Positions 24,440 through 33,559 of a stretch of 53,995 nt of DNA are shown here, one piece after another. Source of the DNA: CAYZQE01 sp964480635 (GTDB lineage Bacteria; Pseudomonadota; Gammaproteobacteria; GCA-001735895); NCBI GenBank assembly GCA_964480635.1, contig CAYZQE010000005.1:1-53995 (forward strand). The letters run 5' to 3'. Made by a program: the position numbers and the translations under genes. The notes beneath the pieces are model-generated. The model did no database searches, had not been told where the DNA came from, and saw only the letters and a list, made by a program, of their open reading frames with translations. Positions within the stretch are counted from its first letter, which is position 1; each line of letters opens with the position of its first letter.

Positions 24440-26854
24440 TTAAGCTTGTATTGGAATGGTGAGTTCAAACCGACAGCCTTTGTTTATTTCGCTATCGCAA
24501 AGAATTGAGCCGTGAAGAGTTTGAGTTAAAAGGTTAAGCACGATATGCATACCAAGACCGCTGCCACCAGATCCTCTTTTAGTGGTAAAGAATGGGTCAA
24601 AAATTTTCTTACGGTGCTCTTCGTTCATGCCTTTGCCATCATCTTCATAATTAAGAATTAAGGCATTATTTTTGAGTGCGCTGCTAATCGTTATGTGACC
24701 AATTGCTTTGTCTTCAAAACCATGGATGAGTGAATTAAGAATAAAATTGGTAAATATTTGAGATATAGCACCAGGGCTAGTCGTTATATCAATTGAGGCA
24801 TCAATGTTGTTATCAATGACATGCTTAGTTTTCTTTAACCTGGGGCGTAGGTTTAAAATGACTTCGTCGAGATATGTTTTTAAATTAATGTCGCGGATTT
24901 CATTACTGGTTTGATCAACTGCGACCATTTTAAAGCTTTTAACTAGGTTGGCAGCACGCTGTAAATTACTATCTATAATTTGGCTCGCTTCTAATGCATC
25001 GGTAATAAAGTCATTTAAATCTGTTTTAGTGATACTGTTATTGTCGACCATGTCATTCAGTGTTTGTATTTCTTCACCTAAGTGTGATGAGGCCGTGACA
25101 CTGACACCAATAGGCGTGTTAATTTCATGGGCAACGCCTGCCACTAAGCCAGATAAGCTGGCATTTTTTTCTGACTCTATGAGTTGTTGTTGTGTTTCTT
25201 TCAACTCAGTCATTGATTGATCGAGTTGAATAACTTGGAGTTCAAACTGTTTAGAGGCGTCTTCCGCTTTGTTTTTGGCACGCTCTAAAGTGAGTTGGTT
25301 TTTGAGCCTTTTAGTCGCATCTTTAGTGACAATAATGGCGTAATTTTTCTCGTTTAACGACATGAGGCTGACAGTGACATCAGACTTAAATGAATCGCCA
25401 TTATGACGTCGGCCATCTAAAAAATAATTTAAGTGCTTATTACGAGACTTGCTGTCTACCTGCGATAACCATTGAATATCACTTTGTATGGAGTGAATAT
25501 TAAGTAATTGGGAGATGTCCTTATTAAGAACCGCGCTCTGGCTAGTTTTAAAAATATCTTCAGCCGTCGCATTAAATGAATCAATTTTGCCATGTTCATC
25601 AACAACAATAATGCCCTCACCCACATTTTGTAAAATATAGCTGAGTCGTTCTTGTCGAACCTTAATTTCTTTGCGCATGTGGTTAAATGCTGTGATGACA
25701 TGATCAATCTCTTCAAGGCCAATAATGGTTAGGGCATTGCCTGTGACTTGACCACGTTCAAAGTTCATCGCATTACTGATTTTAATAAGCGGGGTGCGAA
25801 GCCATTTTTCAATAAAGAAATAGATCGTGATGAAAAACACAATAATAATTCCAGCGAATAACCATAAAAAGTTAGACAGCAAGTTAGACGCCTGCCGAGT
25901 TTGAATAGTGTTGGTAGCCGCGAGTTTCTCAAGTCTCCTTTCCATTAAGTTAAATTCCCCTTGAATTGAGCTTAATATGGGCTTCAATGTGTTTTCTAAA
26001 AAAAATAAGTCTTGGCGCCATTGTTTAGACTGCATAGTGGCGATGATTTCTTCACTTAAACCGACACGAAGGTTTTTGGCAGCAATCAGTTCGTTAATAG
26101 CGAATTCAATATCTAAATCGATATCATCCAGATTATTGCTAAGGTAATTTTCAAAGTAAGCAATGATGTCATTCAAATAATCTTTATAACCAACTTGGTT
26201 TTTGAGTACAAAATTGAGTGTGTCGTTCGTGGTGCCAAAAACACCTGTTTTGGTAATGAAGAGCAATCTGGTTGAACTTAAAAGTTGTGCGACAGCATAC
26301 CGTAATTCTTGAATTTTATAACGAACGTCAGCCATGCCTTCTTCATTTTTAAGTTCATCCAAATTATCAGTTAAAATTTGAATAGCAGAAAAAAATTGAT
26401 TGCTACTGGGGTTTAATTTTTCTTCAATTAATTGTGTGATGGGGTAGCGTTCGCTACGCGAGTAATTAGAGAGCTTAGTGAATGCTGACATTAAGTTATG
26501 GATATTAGTATCCAATTTTTGGACATGTAAACTAAACTGAGCGCTCTCGTTAACAATGTTATCGATTTTTAGGTTTTCGAGCTGGGTTTGGAGTTCAAAC
26601 AGGTATAAAGGGATATAGTCTTTGTCTTTATCGTCTAAAGAAATGAGGTATTGATAGAGTTTGCCTTCAATCGAAGATAGAGGGTATTTCATACTGACGA
26701 TGATGCGGTTTAGGTCGTGTTGTTTTTGAGTGTTTTCGACACTGTAAAGAATCGTGTCTTCAAAAATAATACGGCCATAACTTGCAATAGCGATGACTAT
26801 AATCAGCATCAGGCTAGCAATTAATAGCGCTCGTGATTTTAAGCTATAAAACAT
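24440..26854 (-). CDS. Membrane sensor histidine kinase (HAMP-PAS-HisKA-HATPase)
   Basis: This 804-residue kinase has a helix near residues 8-27, a helical extracytoplasmic sensor of about 300 residues, a second helix near 330-350, a HAMP-like linker, a PAS domain (from about 410, GEGIIVVDEHGKIDSFN), a coiled coil, the phosphoacceptor motif VAGVAHEINTPIG near residue 575, the N box (NFILNSLIHG) and G boxes (DDGKGM, GGSGLGM). It has no receiver domain. It is divergent from the HD-GYP response regulator at 26963, with 108 bases between them, so the two are probably a cognate pair. The ligand is unknown. Confidence 0.92.
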   Translation of the reverse strand: MFYSLKSRALLIASLMLIIVIAIASYGRIIFEDTILYSVENTQKQHDLNRIIVSMKYPLSSIEGKLYQYLISLDDKDKDYIPLYLFELQTQLENLKIDNIVNESAQFSLHVQKLDTNIHNLMSAFTKLSNYSRSERYPITQLIEEKLNPSSNQFFSAIQILTDNLDELKNEEGMADVRYKIQELRYAVAQLLSSTRLLFITKTGVFGTTNDTLNFVLKNQVGYKDYLNDIIAYFENYLSNNLDDIDLDIEFAINELIAAKNLRVGLSEEIIATMQSKQWRQDLFFLENTLKPILSSIQGEFNLMERRLEKLAATNTIQTRQASNLLSNFLWLFAGIIIVFFITIYFFIEKWLRTPLIKISNAMNFERGQVTGNALTIIGLEEIDHVITAFNHMRKEIKVRQERLSYILQNVGEGIIVVDEHGKIDSFNATAEDIFKTSQSAVLNKDISQLLNIHSIQSDIQWLSQVDSKSRNKHLNYFLDGRRHNGDSFKSDVTVSLMSLNEKNYAIIVTKDATKRLKNQLTLERAKNKAEDASKQFELQVIQLDQSMTELKETQQQLIESEKNASLSGLVAGVAHEINTPIGVSVTASSHLGEEIQTLNDMVDNNSITKTDLNDFITDALEASQIIDSNLQRAANLVKSFKMVAVDQTSNEIRDINLKTYLDEVILNLRPRLKKTKHVIDNNIDASIDITTSPGAISQIFTNFILNSLIHGFEDKAIGHITISSALKNNALILNYEDDGKGMNEEHRKKIFDPFFTTKRGSGGSGLGMHIVLNLLTQTLHGSILCDSEINKGCRFELTIPIQA

Positions 26855-26962
26855 AAAAAGGGATTTAAAAAGAGAGTCATTCCTTAAGAGTAGTAAAAAT
26901 AAAAGATTTTTTTAAATTATTAACTATTATCGAATGTATTCATTCATTTTTATGAGATTATT

Positions 26963-28516
26963 TTGAACGACGACTTACTATTTAGCAATGACACGGCAGT
27001 CGAAAATAAACGACAAACGCGTGATGCATGGAAGGTTATGATTGTTGATGACGAACAAAGTATCCATGACGTAACAAAACTCGCGTTAAAAAAGTTTGAG
27101 TTTGAAGGAAAAAAAATAAATTTTTTACACGCTTTTTCTGGCGAAGAAGCAAAACAATTAATAGCAGATAACCCTGATACAGCTCTCATTTTACTCGATG
27201 TGGTGATGGAAGAAGATGACTCGGGGCTGGCGGCAGCACGTTATATTCGAGACGAATTAAAAAATACATTTGTACGTATTATTCTACGCACGGGTCAACC
27301 TGGATCGGCACCAGAAGAAACCATTATTCGTGATTATGATATTAATGATTACAAAGATAAAACTGAGCTGACGGTTCAAAAGCTTAAAACGGTTTTATAT
27401 TCTTCATTACGTTCTTATCGAGATTTATTGGCGCTAGAAAAGAATAGAGTGGGTTTAAGTAAAGTTATTGAAGCGACATCATCATTGTTTGAAAGCAATC
27501 AATTTGACCAGTTTGTTTCTGGTTTATTAATTCAATTGTCAGCAGTCATCGGCAATAAAAATGATTCATTAATAGCCTCAGAAGATGACAGTGTTTTATT
27601 GGCAGGTTGTTCAGGTGACACGGTCGAAAGTTCTCCAAAAATTATTAATGGCACGGGGCGTTTTTTAAAGAGCGTAGGTAAATCTATTGATCAAGTATTA
27701 AGAAATGGCGATTTAGAACTCATAACCGAAGCAATCGACACGAAAGAGAGTGCATTTGATGATCATAGTGCCGTTTTTTATTTTAGTAATAAGTCAGGTA
27801 ACTACGGGGTCATTTATCTACCTGGATGCCGTGAGCTAGACAGTGATAATCTGAGTTTGATGGATTTGTTTTCTAAAAACATTTCAATTGCTTATGATAA
27901 CGTCAGCCTGTATCAAGAAATTGATGAGACGCAAAGTGAGATTATCCACACCTTGGGTACTATCGCAGAATTTCGTTCCAAAGAAACCAGTCAGCATGTT
28001 AATCGGGTGGCGCTATATTCTGAATTTTTAGCGGATAAATGTGGCTTAAGTAAAAAAGAATGTAAGTTAATACGTTTTGCATCGCCTATGCATGATATTG
28101 GCAAAGTGGCTATCCCCGATAATATTTTACAAAAACCGGGTAAGCTAACCGAAGACGAGTTTACGATTATGAAAACTCATTCTCAAATTGGCTATGACAT
28201 GCTTAAAAGCTCTAAAAGACCGATTTTGCAAGCAGCTGCAACCATCGCGCATCAACATCAAGAAAAGTATGATGGCAGTGGTTATCCTCAAGGTTTAAAA
28301 GGTGAAGGCATCCATATTTATGGACGAATTACAGCTGTTTCTGATGTGTTTGATGCATTAGGTTCTGATCGTTGCTATAAAAACGCTTGGCCACTAGAGG
28401 ATATCGTTGCATTATTTAGAGAGCAAAAAGGCAAACATTTTGACCCCGTTTTAACGCAGATATTTTTAGATCATGTTGATGAGTTTGTTGCTATGCGAGA
28501 TAGCCTAGAAGACTAG
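26963..28516 (+). CDS. HD-GYP response regulator (c-di-GMP phosphodiesterase)
   Basis: This 517-residue protein has a receiver domain (phosphoacceptor in LILLDVVM, about residue 75, with the partner lysine in NDYKDKTEL), a central DUF3369-like domain (about 165-310) and a C-terminal HD-GYP domain with HDIGKVAIPD and HQEKYDGSGYP. It should hydrolyse cyclic di-GMP when phosphorylated by the divergent kinase. The start is TTG, with a weak TGAGA upstream; no better start exists before the receiver domain. It ends four bases into the convergent ychJ gene, so there is no space for a terminator. Activity is inferred from intact metal-binding residues. Confidence 0.9.
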   Translation: MNDDLLFSNDTAVENKRQTRDAWKVMIVDDEQSIHDVTKLALKKFEFEGKKINFLHAFSGEEAKQLIADNPDTALILLDVVMEEDDSGLAAARYIRDELKNTFVRIILRTGQPGSAPEETIIRDYDINDYKDKTELTVQKLKTVLYSSLRSYRDLLALEKNRVGLSKVIEATSSLFESNQFDQFVSGLLIQLSAVIGNKNDSLIASEDDSVLLAGCSGDTVESSPKIINGTGRFLKSVGKSIDQVLRNGDLELITEAIDTKESAFDDHSAVFYFSNKSGNYGVIYLPGCRELDSDNLSLMDLFSKNISIAYDNVSLYQEIDETQSEIIHTLGTIAEFRSKETSQHVNRVALYSEFLADKCGLSKKECKLIRFASPMHDIGKVAIPDNILQKPGKLTEDEFTIMKTHSQIGYDMLKSSKRPILQAAATIAHQHQEKYDGSGYPQGLKGEGIHIYGRITAVSDVFDALGSDRCYKNAWPLEDIVALFREQKGKHFDPVLTQIFLDHVDEFVAMRDSLED

Positions 28517-28977
28517 GCGTTGTCACAACAGCTTTTAAACTTACGTCCACTAGCACAAGGGCAAGCATCATTTCGACCCACTTTAAACGCCTTAAATGTC
28601 GTTTTTAAATATTCCCCATTAACATAAAACCATGCGTTTTCACGTTTAACAAAATGACTGTTTTCATGAATGGCATTAACCTTCCCTGTTTTTATATACC
28701 GTGCTTCAAACTCGACTGTACTTTTTAAGTTATCAGTAACATTGGCACTTATGATTTTTAAATCTAACCATTTTAAATCACCTTCAAATTGAATGTTTGT
28801 TGGTCGAGTACTGTCATCCCAAGATTTATTTAGCCAGCGCTCATGTTTTAGATAAAAAGCACTAAAGCGAGAGCGCATTAATTGCTCGGCCGAAATGGCT
28901 AATTGTTGTTGTAAAATAATAGGTTCACAGCAGTTGCTAAATTCATGGTTTGAACCGCAATAACAGCCATTATTCAT
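28513..28977 (-). CDS. ychJ: YchJ-family SEC-C protein
   Basis: This 154-residue protein has a zinc-binding SEC-C motif at each end, CYCGSNHEFSNCC at the N terminus and CPCASGRKFKSCC at the C terminus, around an NTF2-like core (SAEQLMRSRFSAFYLK). That is the layout of YchJ/UPF0225 proteins, whose role is not settled. It overlaps the upstream hypothetical gene by eight bases and the convergent HD-GYP gene by four. The family call is secure. Confidence 0.9.
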   Translation of the reverse strand: MNNGCYCGSNHEFSNCCEPIILQQQLAISAEQLMRSRFSAFYLKHERWLNKSWDDSTRPTNIQFEGDLKWLDLKIISANVTDNLKSTVEFEARYIKTGKVNAIHENSHFVKRENAWFYVNGEYLKTTFKAFKVGRNDACPCASGRKFKSCCDNA

Positions 28978-29629
28978 AAGGTGTTGCTTGCTCTGGGATG
29001 ACTAAATCAGATGGCTTTGCATACTGAAAAACCTCTTTGCCATCACTGTCGCTAATGACGCTTAAACCTAAAGTGTGATAAAAAAATTGATTGGCAGTTT
29101 TGCTTAGTTTTAATTGGTGGCTAGGTGTACCAAAACGATCCATTAAATAAGCCTCATCTAAGCCAGAATATTTTGGCATGTAGGTGATACTAGAGATTTT
29201 CATGCCTAAGGCTTTATGGCGATCACGCGCATTAATGTCTATTTTAGGGATGTCAGAATTGCTTTGCATTCGGCTATTGGCATTGTCTAAAAAGGCTTCT
29301 GCTTGGCTTGTTGAGAGATTAAGAGTCAGGATCATTTTGGCCGTGAGCCCCGCTTTTTTTACATAGCCAAAATAAACTTCAATGCTAGGGTTTTTTGCAT
29401 CTGCATATAAGGCCATTTTATCGCCTTCACCAAACATATTAAAGGCATCTTGTAAGTTTGAATGGTTAATTTTAAGCCCAAATACCGTGCTGTTTTTTTG
29501 TTCATCAATACTGATGTGCCAAGGCAACTGAGTGGGGTCTACAGGTTCAATGCTGGGCTTAGGATAAAGAAAATAACCTAATATCAATGCCACTAAAAGA
29601 ACCGAGCTGATAAGTTTAAAGGGCGTCAT
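28970..29629 (-). CDS. Membrane-anchored protein of unknown function
   Basis: This 219-residue protein has an N-terminal membrane anchor (SVLLVALILGYFLY) followed by a soluble domain with WHISIDEQKNSTVFGL and a later YLMDRFGTPSHQL segment; I do not recognise a named family. It overlaps ychJ (eight bases) and the GIY-YIG gene (14 bases), so it is part of the minus-strand group read from the ABC-F gene. The domain looks extracytoplasmic and single-copy. Confidence 0.8.
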   Translation of the reverse strand: MTPFKLISSVLLVALILGYFLYPKPSIEPVDPTQLPWHISIDEQKNSTVFGLKINHSNLQDAFNMFGEGDKMALYADAKNPSIEVYFGYVKKAGLTAKMILTLNLSTSQAEAFLDNANSRMQSNSDIPKIDINARDRHKALGMKISSITYMPKYSGLDEAYLMDRFGTPSHQLKLSKTANQFFYHTLGLSVISDSDGKEVFQYAKPSDLVIPEQATPYE

Positions 29630-29945
29630 TAATCATTGTTTCCTTTTGGGTTTTGGGGAGCTGCTTGAGTTCATGTTCTCGTTTTAGCGCAAGAGAGTGA
29701 TTGTCTTTTTGTTCGCTATAAACCAAAGTCACTGGTCGGCGACCACGGGTATATTTAGCACCAATTTTTAACCTGTTGTGTTCAATTAAGCGACGCTCGA
29801 TATCGGTAGTAATCCCAATATATAAACTGTTGTCAGCGCAACGTAAAATATAAACGAACCAATCTATAGCCCCTTCTCCCTCAGGGCTGGGGCTAGGGTG
29901 GTTTTTACTCACCTCGTAATTCTTCAATTGCTTCACTGACCTCAA
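29616..29945 (-). CDS. GIY-YIG nuclease-superfamily protein (YhbQ-like)
   Basis: This protein has a single GIY-YIG domain: WFVYILRC, YIGITTDIERRLIEHN and REHELKQLPKTQK, as in small YhbQ/UPF0213 proteins. The native family starts at the domain, but here the frame is preceded by about 28 residues that include NHPSPSPEGEG, the kind of peptide read out of dispersed GC-rich repeats. The ATG at 29945 lies 41 bases inside the ABC-F gene; a GTG at the twelfth codon is an alternative. DNA-related activity is uncertain for this group. Confidence 0.85.
   Translation of the reverse strand: MRSVKQLKNYEVSKNHPSPSPEGEGAIDWFVYILRCADNSLYIGITTDIERRLIEHNRLKIGAKYTRGRRPVTLVYSEQKDNHSLALKREHELKQLPKTQKETMINDAL
29867..29900. 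repeat. GC-rich REP-like palindromic element
   Basis: An AGCCCC...GGGGCT imperfect palindrome lies between the stop codon of the ABC-F gene and the GIY-YIG domain. It is strikingly GC-rich for this AT-rich window and encodes the PSPSPEGEG extension of the GIY-YIG protein. No second copy was seen in the window. Confidence 0.4.
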
Positions 29946-31794
29946 ACCACTGCTCTTCTAAGGCATCATTATTGGCATCATTATTTTTCTGTTGAGCTAA
30001 TAATATTTTTAAACCCTCTTTTTTGTCGACCGAGTAAATACTGCTATCGGCCAATTTATCAAGAATTTCGGTTTTTAAATTTTCGGCTTGGGCGATTTTT
30101 CGTTCTAAATTGGTTAATTGTTTTTGTAGCGGTTGAAGTTTTTTACGTGCTTCAGCACTGAGTTTCTTTTTAATGGTTTTATTGTTGGTATTCAGCTGAG
30201 TGTCCGAGCCCACTTCACTGGATTTTTTCTGTTCTGCCAACCACTTAGGATAATCATCAATATCCATTTTAAATTGATCGACACGGCCTTGATTAACTAA
30301 CCATAGTTGATCACACACGGTACGCAACATAAAACGGTCGTGAGACACCACGATTAATGCACCTTCAAAATCTTGTAATGCCATGTTTAAGGCATGACGC
30401 ATTTCTAAATCAAGGTGGTTGGTCGGCTCGTCGAGTAACAAAAGGTTTGGTTTTTGCCAAATTAATAAGGCCAATACCAAACGTGCCTTTTCACCACCTG
30501 AGAAGGGAGCAACAGGGTCTAAGGCTTTATCATTTTTAAAGTTAAAACTGCCTAAAAAGGTACGTAACTCATTTTCACTAGCGCCTGGGCTTAGGCGCTG
30601 TAAATGCAATAAAGCCGACGCTTGTAAATCAAGTTGTTCAACTTGATGTTGCGCAAAGTAACCAATACTTAGTTCTTTAGCGGCATCAAGCGTTCCTAAT
30701 TGAGGGCTTAATTCACCCGCTAGACATTTTACCAAAGTTGATTTTCCAGCGCCGTTAAAACCCAGTAAACCAATGCGATCGCCTGGGTGAAGCGACAAAT
30801 TCACTTTGTTTAAAATGGTTTTATCGCCATAGCCAATATTGGCATCTGATAAATCCAATAAACGGTCAGGCAAGGCTTTGGGGTTGCTAAAGTGAAAGCT
30901 AAAAGGGCTGTCTATGTGTGCCGCATTAATTAAGGTCATGCGCTCAAGTGCTTTTACGCGACTTTGGGCTTGTTTGGCTTTACTGGCTTTGGCTTTAAAT
31001 CGGCGTACAAAATCTTCCATGTGGGCAATTTCTTTTTGCTGCTTTTCATAGCTAGAGGCTTGCAAGGCTATTTTTTCGGCACGCAATCGCTCAAAGTCCG
31101 AATAATTACCGGTGTAATATTCCATCTTATTTTGCTCGATATGGGCAATGTGATTAATGGTGCGGTCTAAAAAATCTTTATCGTGGGAGATTAATAACAA
31201 AGTGCCTTGATAACGTTCTAACCAATCTTCAAGCCAAATAACGGCGTCTAAATCTAAATGGTTGGTGGGTTCGTCGAGCAATAATAAATCAGATCGGCAC
31301 ATTAAGGCTTGCGCTAAATTTAAGCGCATAATCCAACCACCCGAAAAAGTAGAGACAGGGTTGTTTATCTCATCATCTTTAAAGCCTAAGCCAGACAGCA
31401 ATTTTGCAGCACGGCTATTCGCTTCATAGCCACCAATGTCTTGTAATTGATGATGAAGCTCTGAAATGGCATGGCCATCTTGCTTCTCTTCGGCAATGAC
31501 GAGCTGTTCTTGAATGCGGCAATACTCAGCATCACCTTCAAGCACATAATCGACAGCAGGTGTTGGCACGGGGTCGGCATCTTGGCGCACATGCGCAATA
31601 GACATTTTGTCAGGCATACTAAATTCGCCTTGGTCTACACCCAGCTTGCCCATCAATAAAGCAAATAAAGTTGATTTGCCGCAGCCATTAGAGCCGGTTA
31701 CGCCCACTTTTTGACCTTGATGAATGATGAAATTAACATCGTCCATTAACAAGTTAGCGCCACGAAATAGTGAAATATGGTTGAAATTTAACAT
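29905..31794 (-). CDS. yheS: ABC-F family ATPase, YheS-like
   Basis: This 629-residue soluble protein has two ABC domains, each with Walker A (GSNGCGKST; GFNGAGKST), signature (SGGW; SGGEKARL) and Walker B (LLLDEPTNHLDL) motifs, joined by a charged linker with KAKQAQSRVKALERM, and a C-terminal coiled coil. There are no membrane segments. By eye it matches E. coli YheS closely along its whole length. ABC-F proteins act on the ribosome to relieve stalling. It is the first gene of a minus-strand group that continues into GIY-YIG, the membrane-anchored protein and ychJ. Confidence 0.93.
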   Translation of the reverse strand: MLNFNHISLFRGANLLMDDVNFIIHQGQKVGVTGSNGCGKSTLFALLMGKLGVDQGEFSMPDKMSIAHVRQDADPVPTPAVDYVLEGDAEYCRIQEQLVIAEEKQDGHAISELHHQLQDIGGYEANSRAAKLLSGLGFKDDEINNPVSTFSGGWIMRLNLAQALMCRSDLLLLDEPTNHLDLDAVIWLEDWLERYQGTLLLISHDKDFLDRTINHIAHIEQNKMEYYTGNYSDFERLRAEKIALQASSYEKQQKEIAHMEDFVRRFKAKASKAKQAQSRVKALERMTLINAAHIDSPFSFHFSNPKALPDRLLDLSDANIGYGDKTILNKVNLSLHPGDRIGLLGFNGAGKSTLVKCLAGELSPQLGTLDAAKELSIGYFAQHQVEQLDLQASALLHLQRLSPGASENELRTFLGSFNFKNDKALDPVAPFSGGEKARLVLALLIWQKPNLLLLDEPTNHLDLEMRHALNMALQDFEGALIVVSHDRFMLRTVCDQLWLVNQGRVDQFKMDIDDYPKWLAEQKKSSEVGSDTQLNTNNKTIKKKLSAEARKKLQPLQKQLTNLERKIAQAENLKTEILDKLADSSIYSVDKKEGLKILLAQQKNNDANNDALEEQWFEVSEAIEELRGE

Positions 31795-31882
31795 GGGGCG
31801 AGAGTTTAATGCTTAAATGCAACGAATGGCATCCCTAATAGGTGAGCCTAGGTGACTTTTTCAATAAATTAATAAATGTATC

Positions 31883-32803
31883 ATGTTTAAGCTCCACGAA
31901 TCGCACGTGTTAATCGGCTTTTTTTATGCCTTTTTAGGCACACTATTGTTTTCTTTTAAATCCATCTTTATTAAGTTGGCGTATGCTCAAGGGCTCAATA
32001 CAGACAGTGTTTTAATGCTGCGCATGGCTTTATCCCTGCCTATCTATTTAGGCATTATGGTTATTTTGGTTAAAACAAAAGAAATACCGAAACAAGCCAT
32101 AAAAAATAATGCCCTCATGATTGTATTTTTAGGGTTTATTGGTTATTTTTTAGCATCATGGTTAGATTTAAAAGGCTTAGAGCTAATTTCTGCCAGTTTA
32201 GAGCGCTTAACCTTATTTACCTATCCCATTTTTGTGGCCATTTTAGGCGCACTGTTTTTTGCAACGCCGCTGAATAAAAAAATCGTTATCTCATTGGTTT
32301 TAACCTATTTGGGCTTGTGGGTTGTTTTTAGCCAAGAGCTTGAAGTCAGTGGCGATGATACTTTGCTGGGCATGATGTTTGTTGTCATGTCCGCGTTAAG
32401 TTTTTCGTTTTACGTGTTGTTCGGTAAAAAAGTGATAAATTGTTTAGGCAGCCTATGGTTTACCACAGTAGCCATGAGCGTCTCCAGCATTTTTGTGTTA
32501 GTTTTTTATTATCTCACGTTTGACTTTTCGAGCCTATCAGTGACTAACGAAGCGTGGTTCTGGGTGTTTATGCTAGCTGTTTTTAGCACGGTGATCCCCA
32601 GTTTTATGATTAGTGAAGCCATAGCTAAAATAGGGCCTGCCCAAACAGGTGTAGTCGGTACGGTTGGGCCGCTGTTTACCATTATGCTTGCCGTTATCAT
32701 TCTAAATGAAGCATTTAGTCGTTATCATGCTCTAGGGCTTGTTTTGGTGATGACGGGTGTCATTATATTAACCATAAAAAAGCAAAGTGGCAGCACAAAA
32801 TAG
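31883..32803 (+). CDS. DMT-family (EamA) inner-membrane transporter
   Basis: This 306-residue protein has ten predicted membrane helices arranged as two EamA repeats, with the typical GxxxPxxA/T pattern near VGTVGPLFTIMLAV in the second repeat. It is likely an exporter or importer of a metabolite such as an amino acid. It is divergent from the ABC-F gene with 88 bases between, and followed closely by the DUF3581 gene. The substrate cannot be told from sequence. Confidence 0.9.
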   Translation: MFKLHESHVLIGFFYAFLGTLLFSFKSIFIKLAYAQGLNTDSVLMLRMALSLPIYLGIMVILVKTKEIPKQAIKNNALMIVFLGFIGYFLASWLDLKGLELISASLERLTLFTYPIFVAILGALFFATPLNKKIVISLVLTYLGLWVVFSQELEVSGDDTLLGMMFVVMSALSFSFYVLFGKKVINCLGSLWFTTVAMSVSSIFVLVFYYLTFDFSSLSVTNEAWFWVFMLAVFSTVIPSFMISEAIAKIGPAQTGVVGTVGPLFTIMLAVIILNEAFSRYHALGLVLVMTGVIILTIKKQSGSTK

Positions 32804-32850
32804 GGGGTTCTTCTGTTAAGATGCTTTTTTCAACAGCTATTCAATAAACC

Positions 32851-33555
32851 ATGCAAATTACTGATTATTTTCACCTGGAAGGTCAAAACTTAACCTTTAC
32901 ACGCCAGCAAGGCAGTGATTTTGCTAAAAAAGTAGCCAATGATTTTAATCCCATTCACGATATTGACCACAAGCGTTTTTGTGTGCCCGGTGATTTATTG
33001 TTTTCGGTAATGATCCATCATTATGGTTTGCGCCAAAACATGAGCTTTACTTTTTCGGGCATGGTTGATGATGCAAAAACAGCTTTATTGCCAGTTAATG
33101 CAAGCGATAAGCTAGATATTAAAGACGACAGGGATAAGATTTTGTTGAGCATAGAATGTTCGGGTGATGGCAGTGATAATGTGGGCTTGATTGAGTCATT
33201 ATCTAATAATTACGTTAAGTTTTCAGGTCAAACATTTCCGCATGTTTTAGTGCCGCTAATGCAGCAGCATAATGTCATGATTAACCCAGATCGACCGATG
33301 GTGATGTATGTCAGCATGAGTTTAACATTAGATACCTTGGCGATTAAGGATGTGAACCTAGAATTTGATTCAAGTACCTTAGAGGTTAATGGCAAACGAG
33401 GCCATGTGAGTTTAAATTACATTTTAAAGTCAGACGGCAAGGCCATAGGTAAAGGCCAAAAAAATATGATACTAAGCGGATTACGTGAATTTGATGCCGA
33501 AAAAATGCAAAGTATTATCGACTTTTATGACCAACGTAAAAAGATACTAGCGTAA
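32851..33555 (+). CDS. DUF3581 family protein
   Basis: This 234-residue cytoplasmic protein has the pattern I associate with DUF3581, a marine gammaproteobacterial family of unknown function: an early FAKKVANDFNPIHDIDHKRFCVPGDLLF segment (split here as FNPIHDIDHKRF and CVPGDLLF), which recalls a hotdog/MaoC-like acyl-binding motif, and later VNLEFDSSTLEVNGKRG. It lies four bases before bioA and may be co-transcribed with it. A role in acyl-chain binding is only a guess from the hotdog-like pattern. Confidence 0.7.
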   Translation: MQITDYFHLEGQNLTFTRQQGSDFAKKVANDFNPIHDIDHKRFCVPGDLLFSVMIHHYGLRQNMSFTFSGMVDDAKTALLPVNASDKLDIKDDRDKILLSIECSGDGSDNVGLIESLSNNYVKFSGQTFPHVLVPLMQQHNVMINPDRPMVMYVSMSLTLDTLAIKDVNLEFDSSTLEVNGKRGHVSLNYILKSDGKAIGKGQKNMILSGLREFDAEKMQSIIDFYDQRKKILA

Positions 33556-33559
33556 CGTC

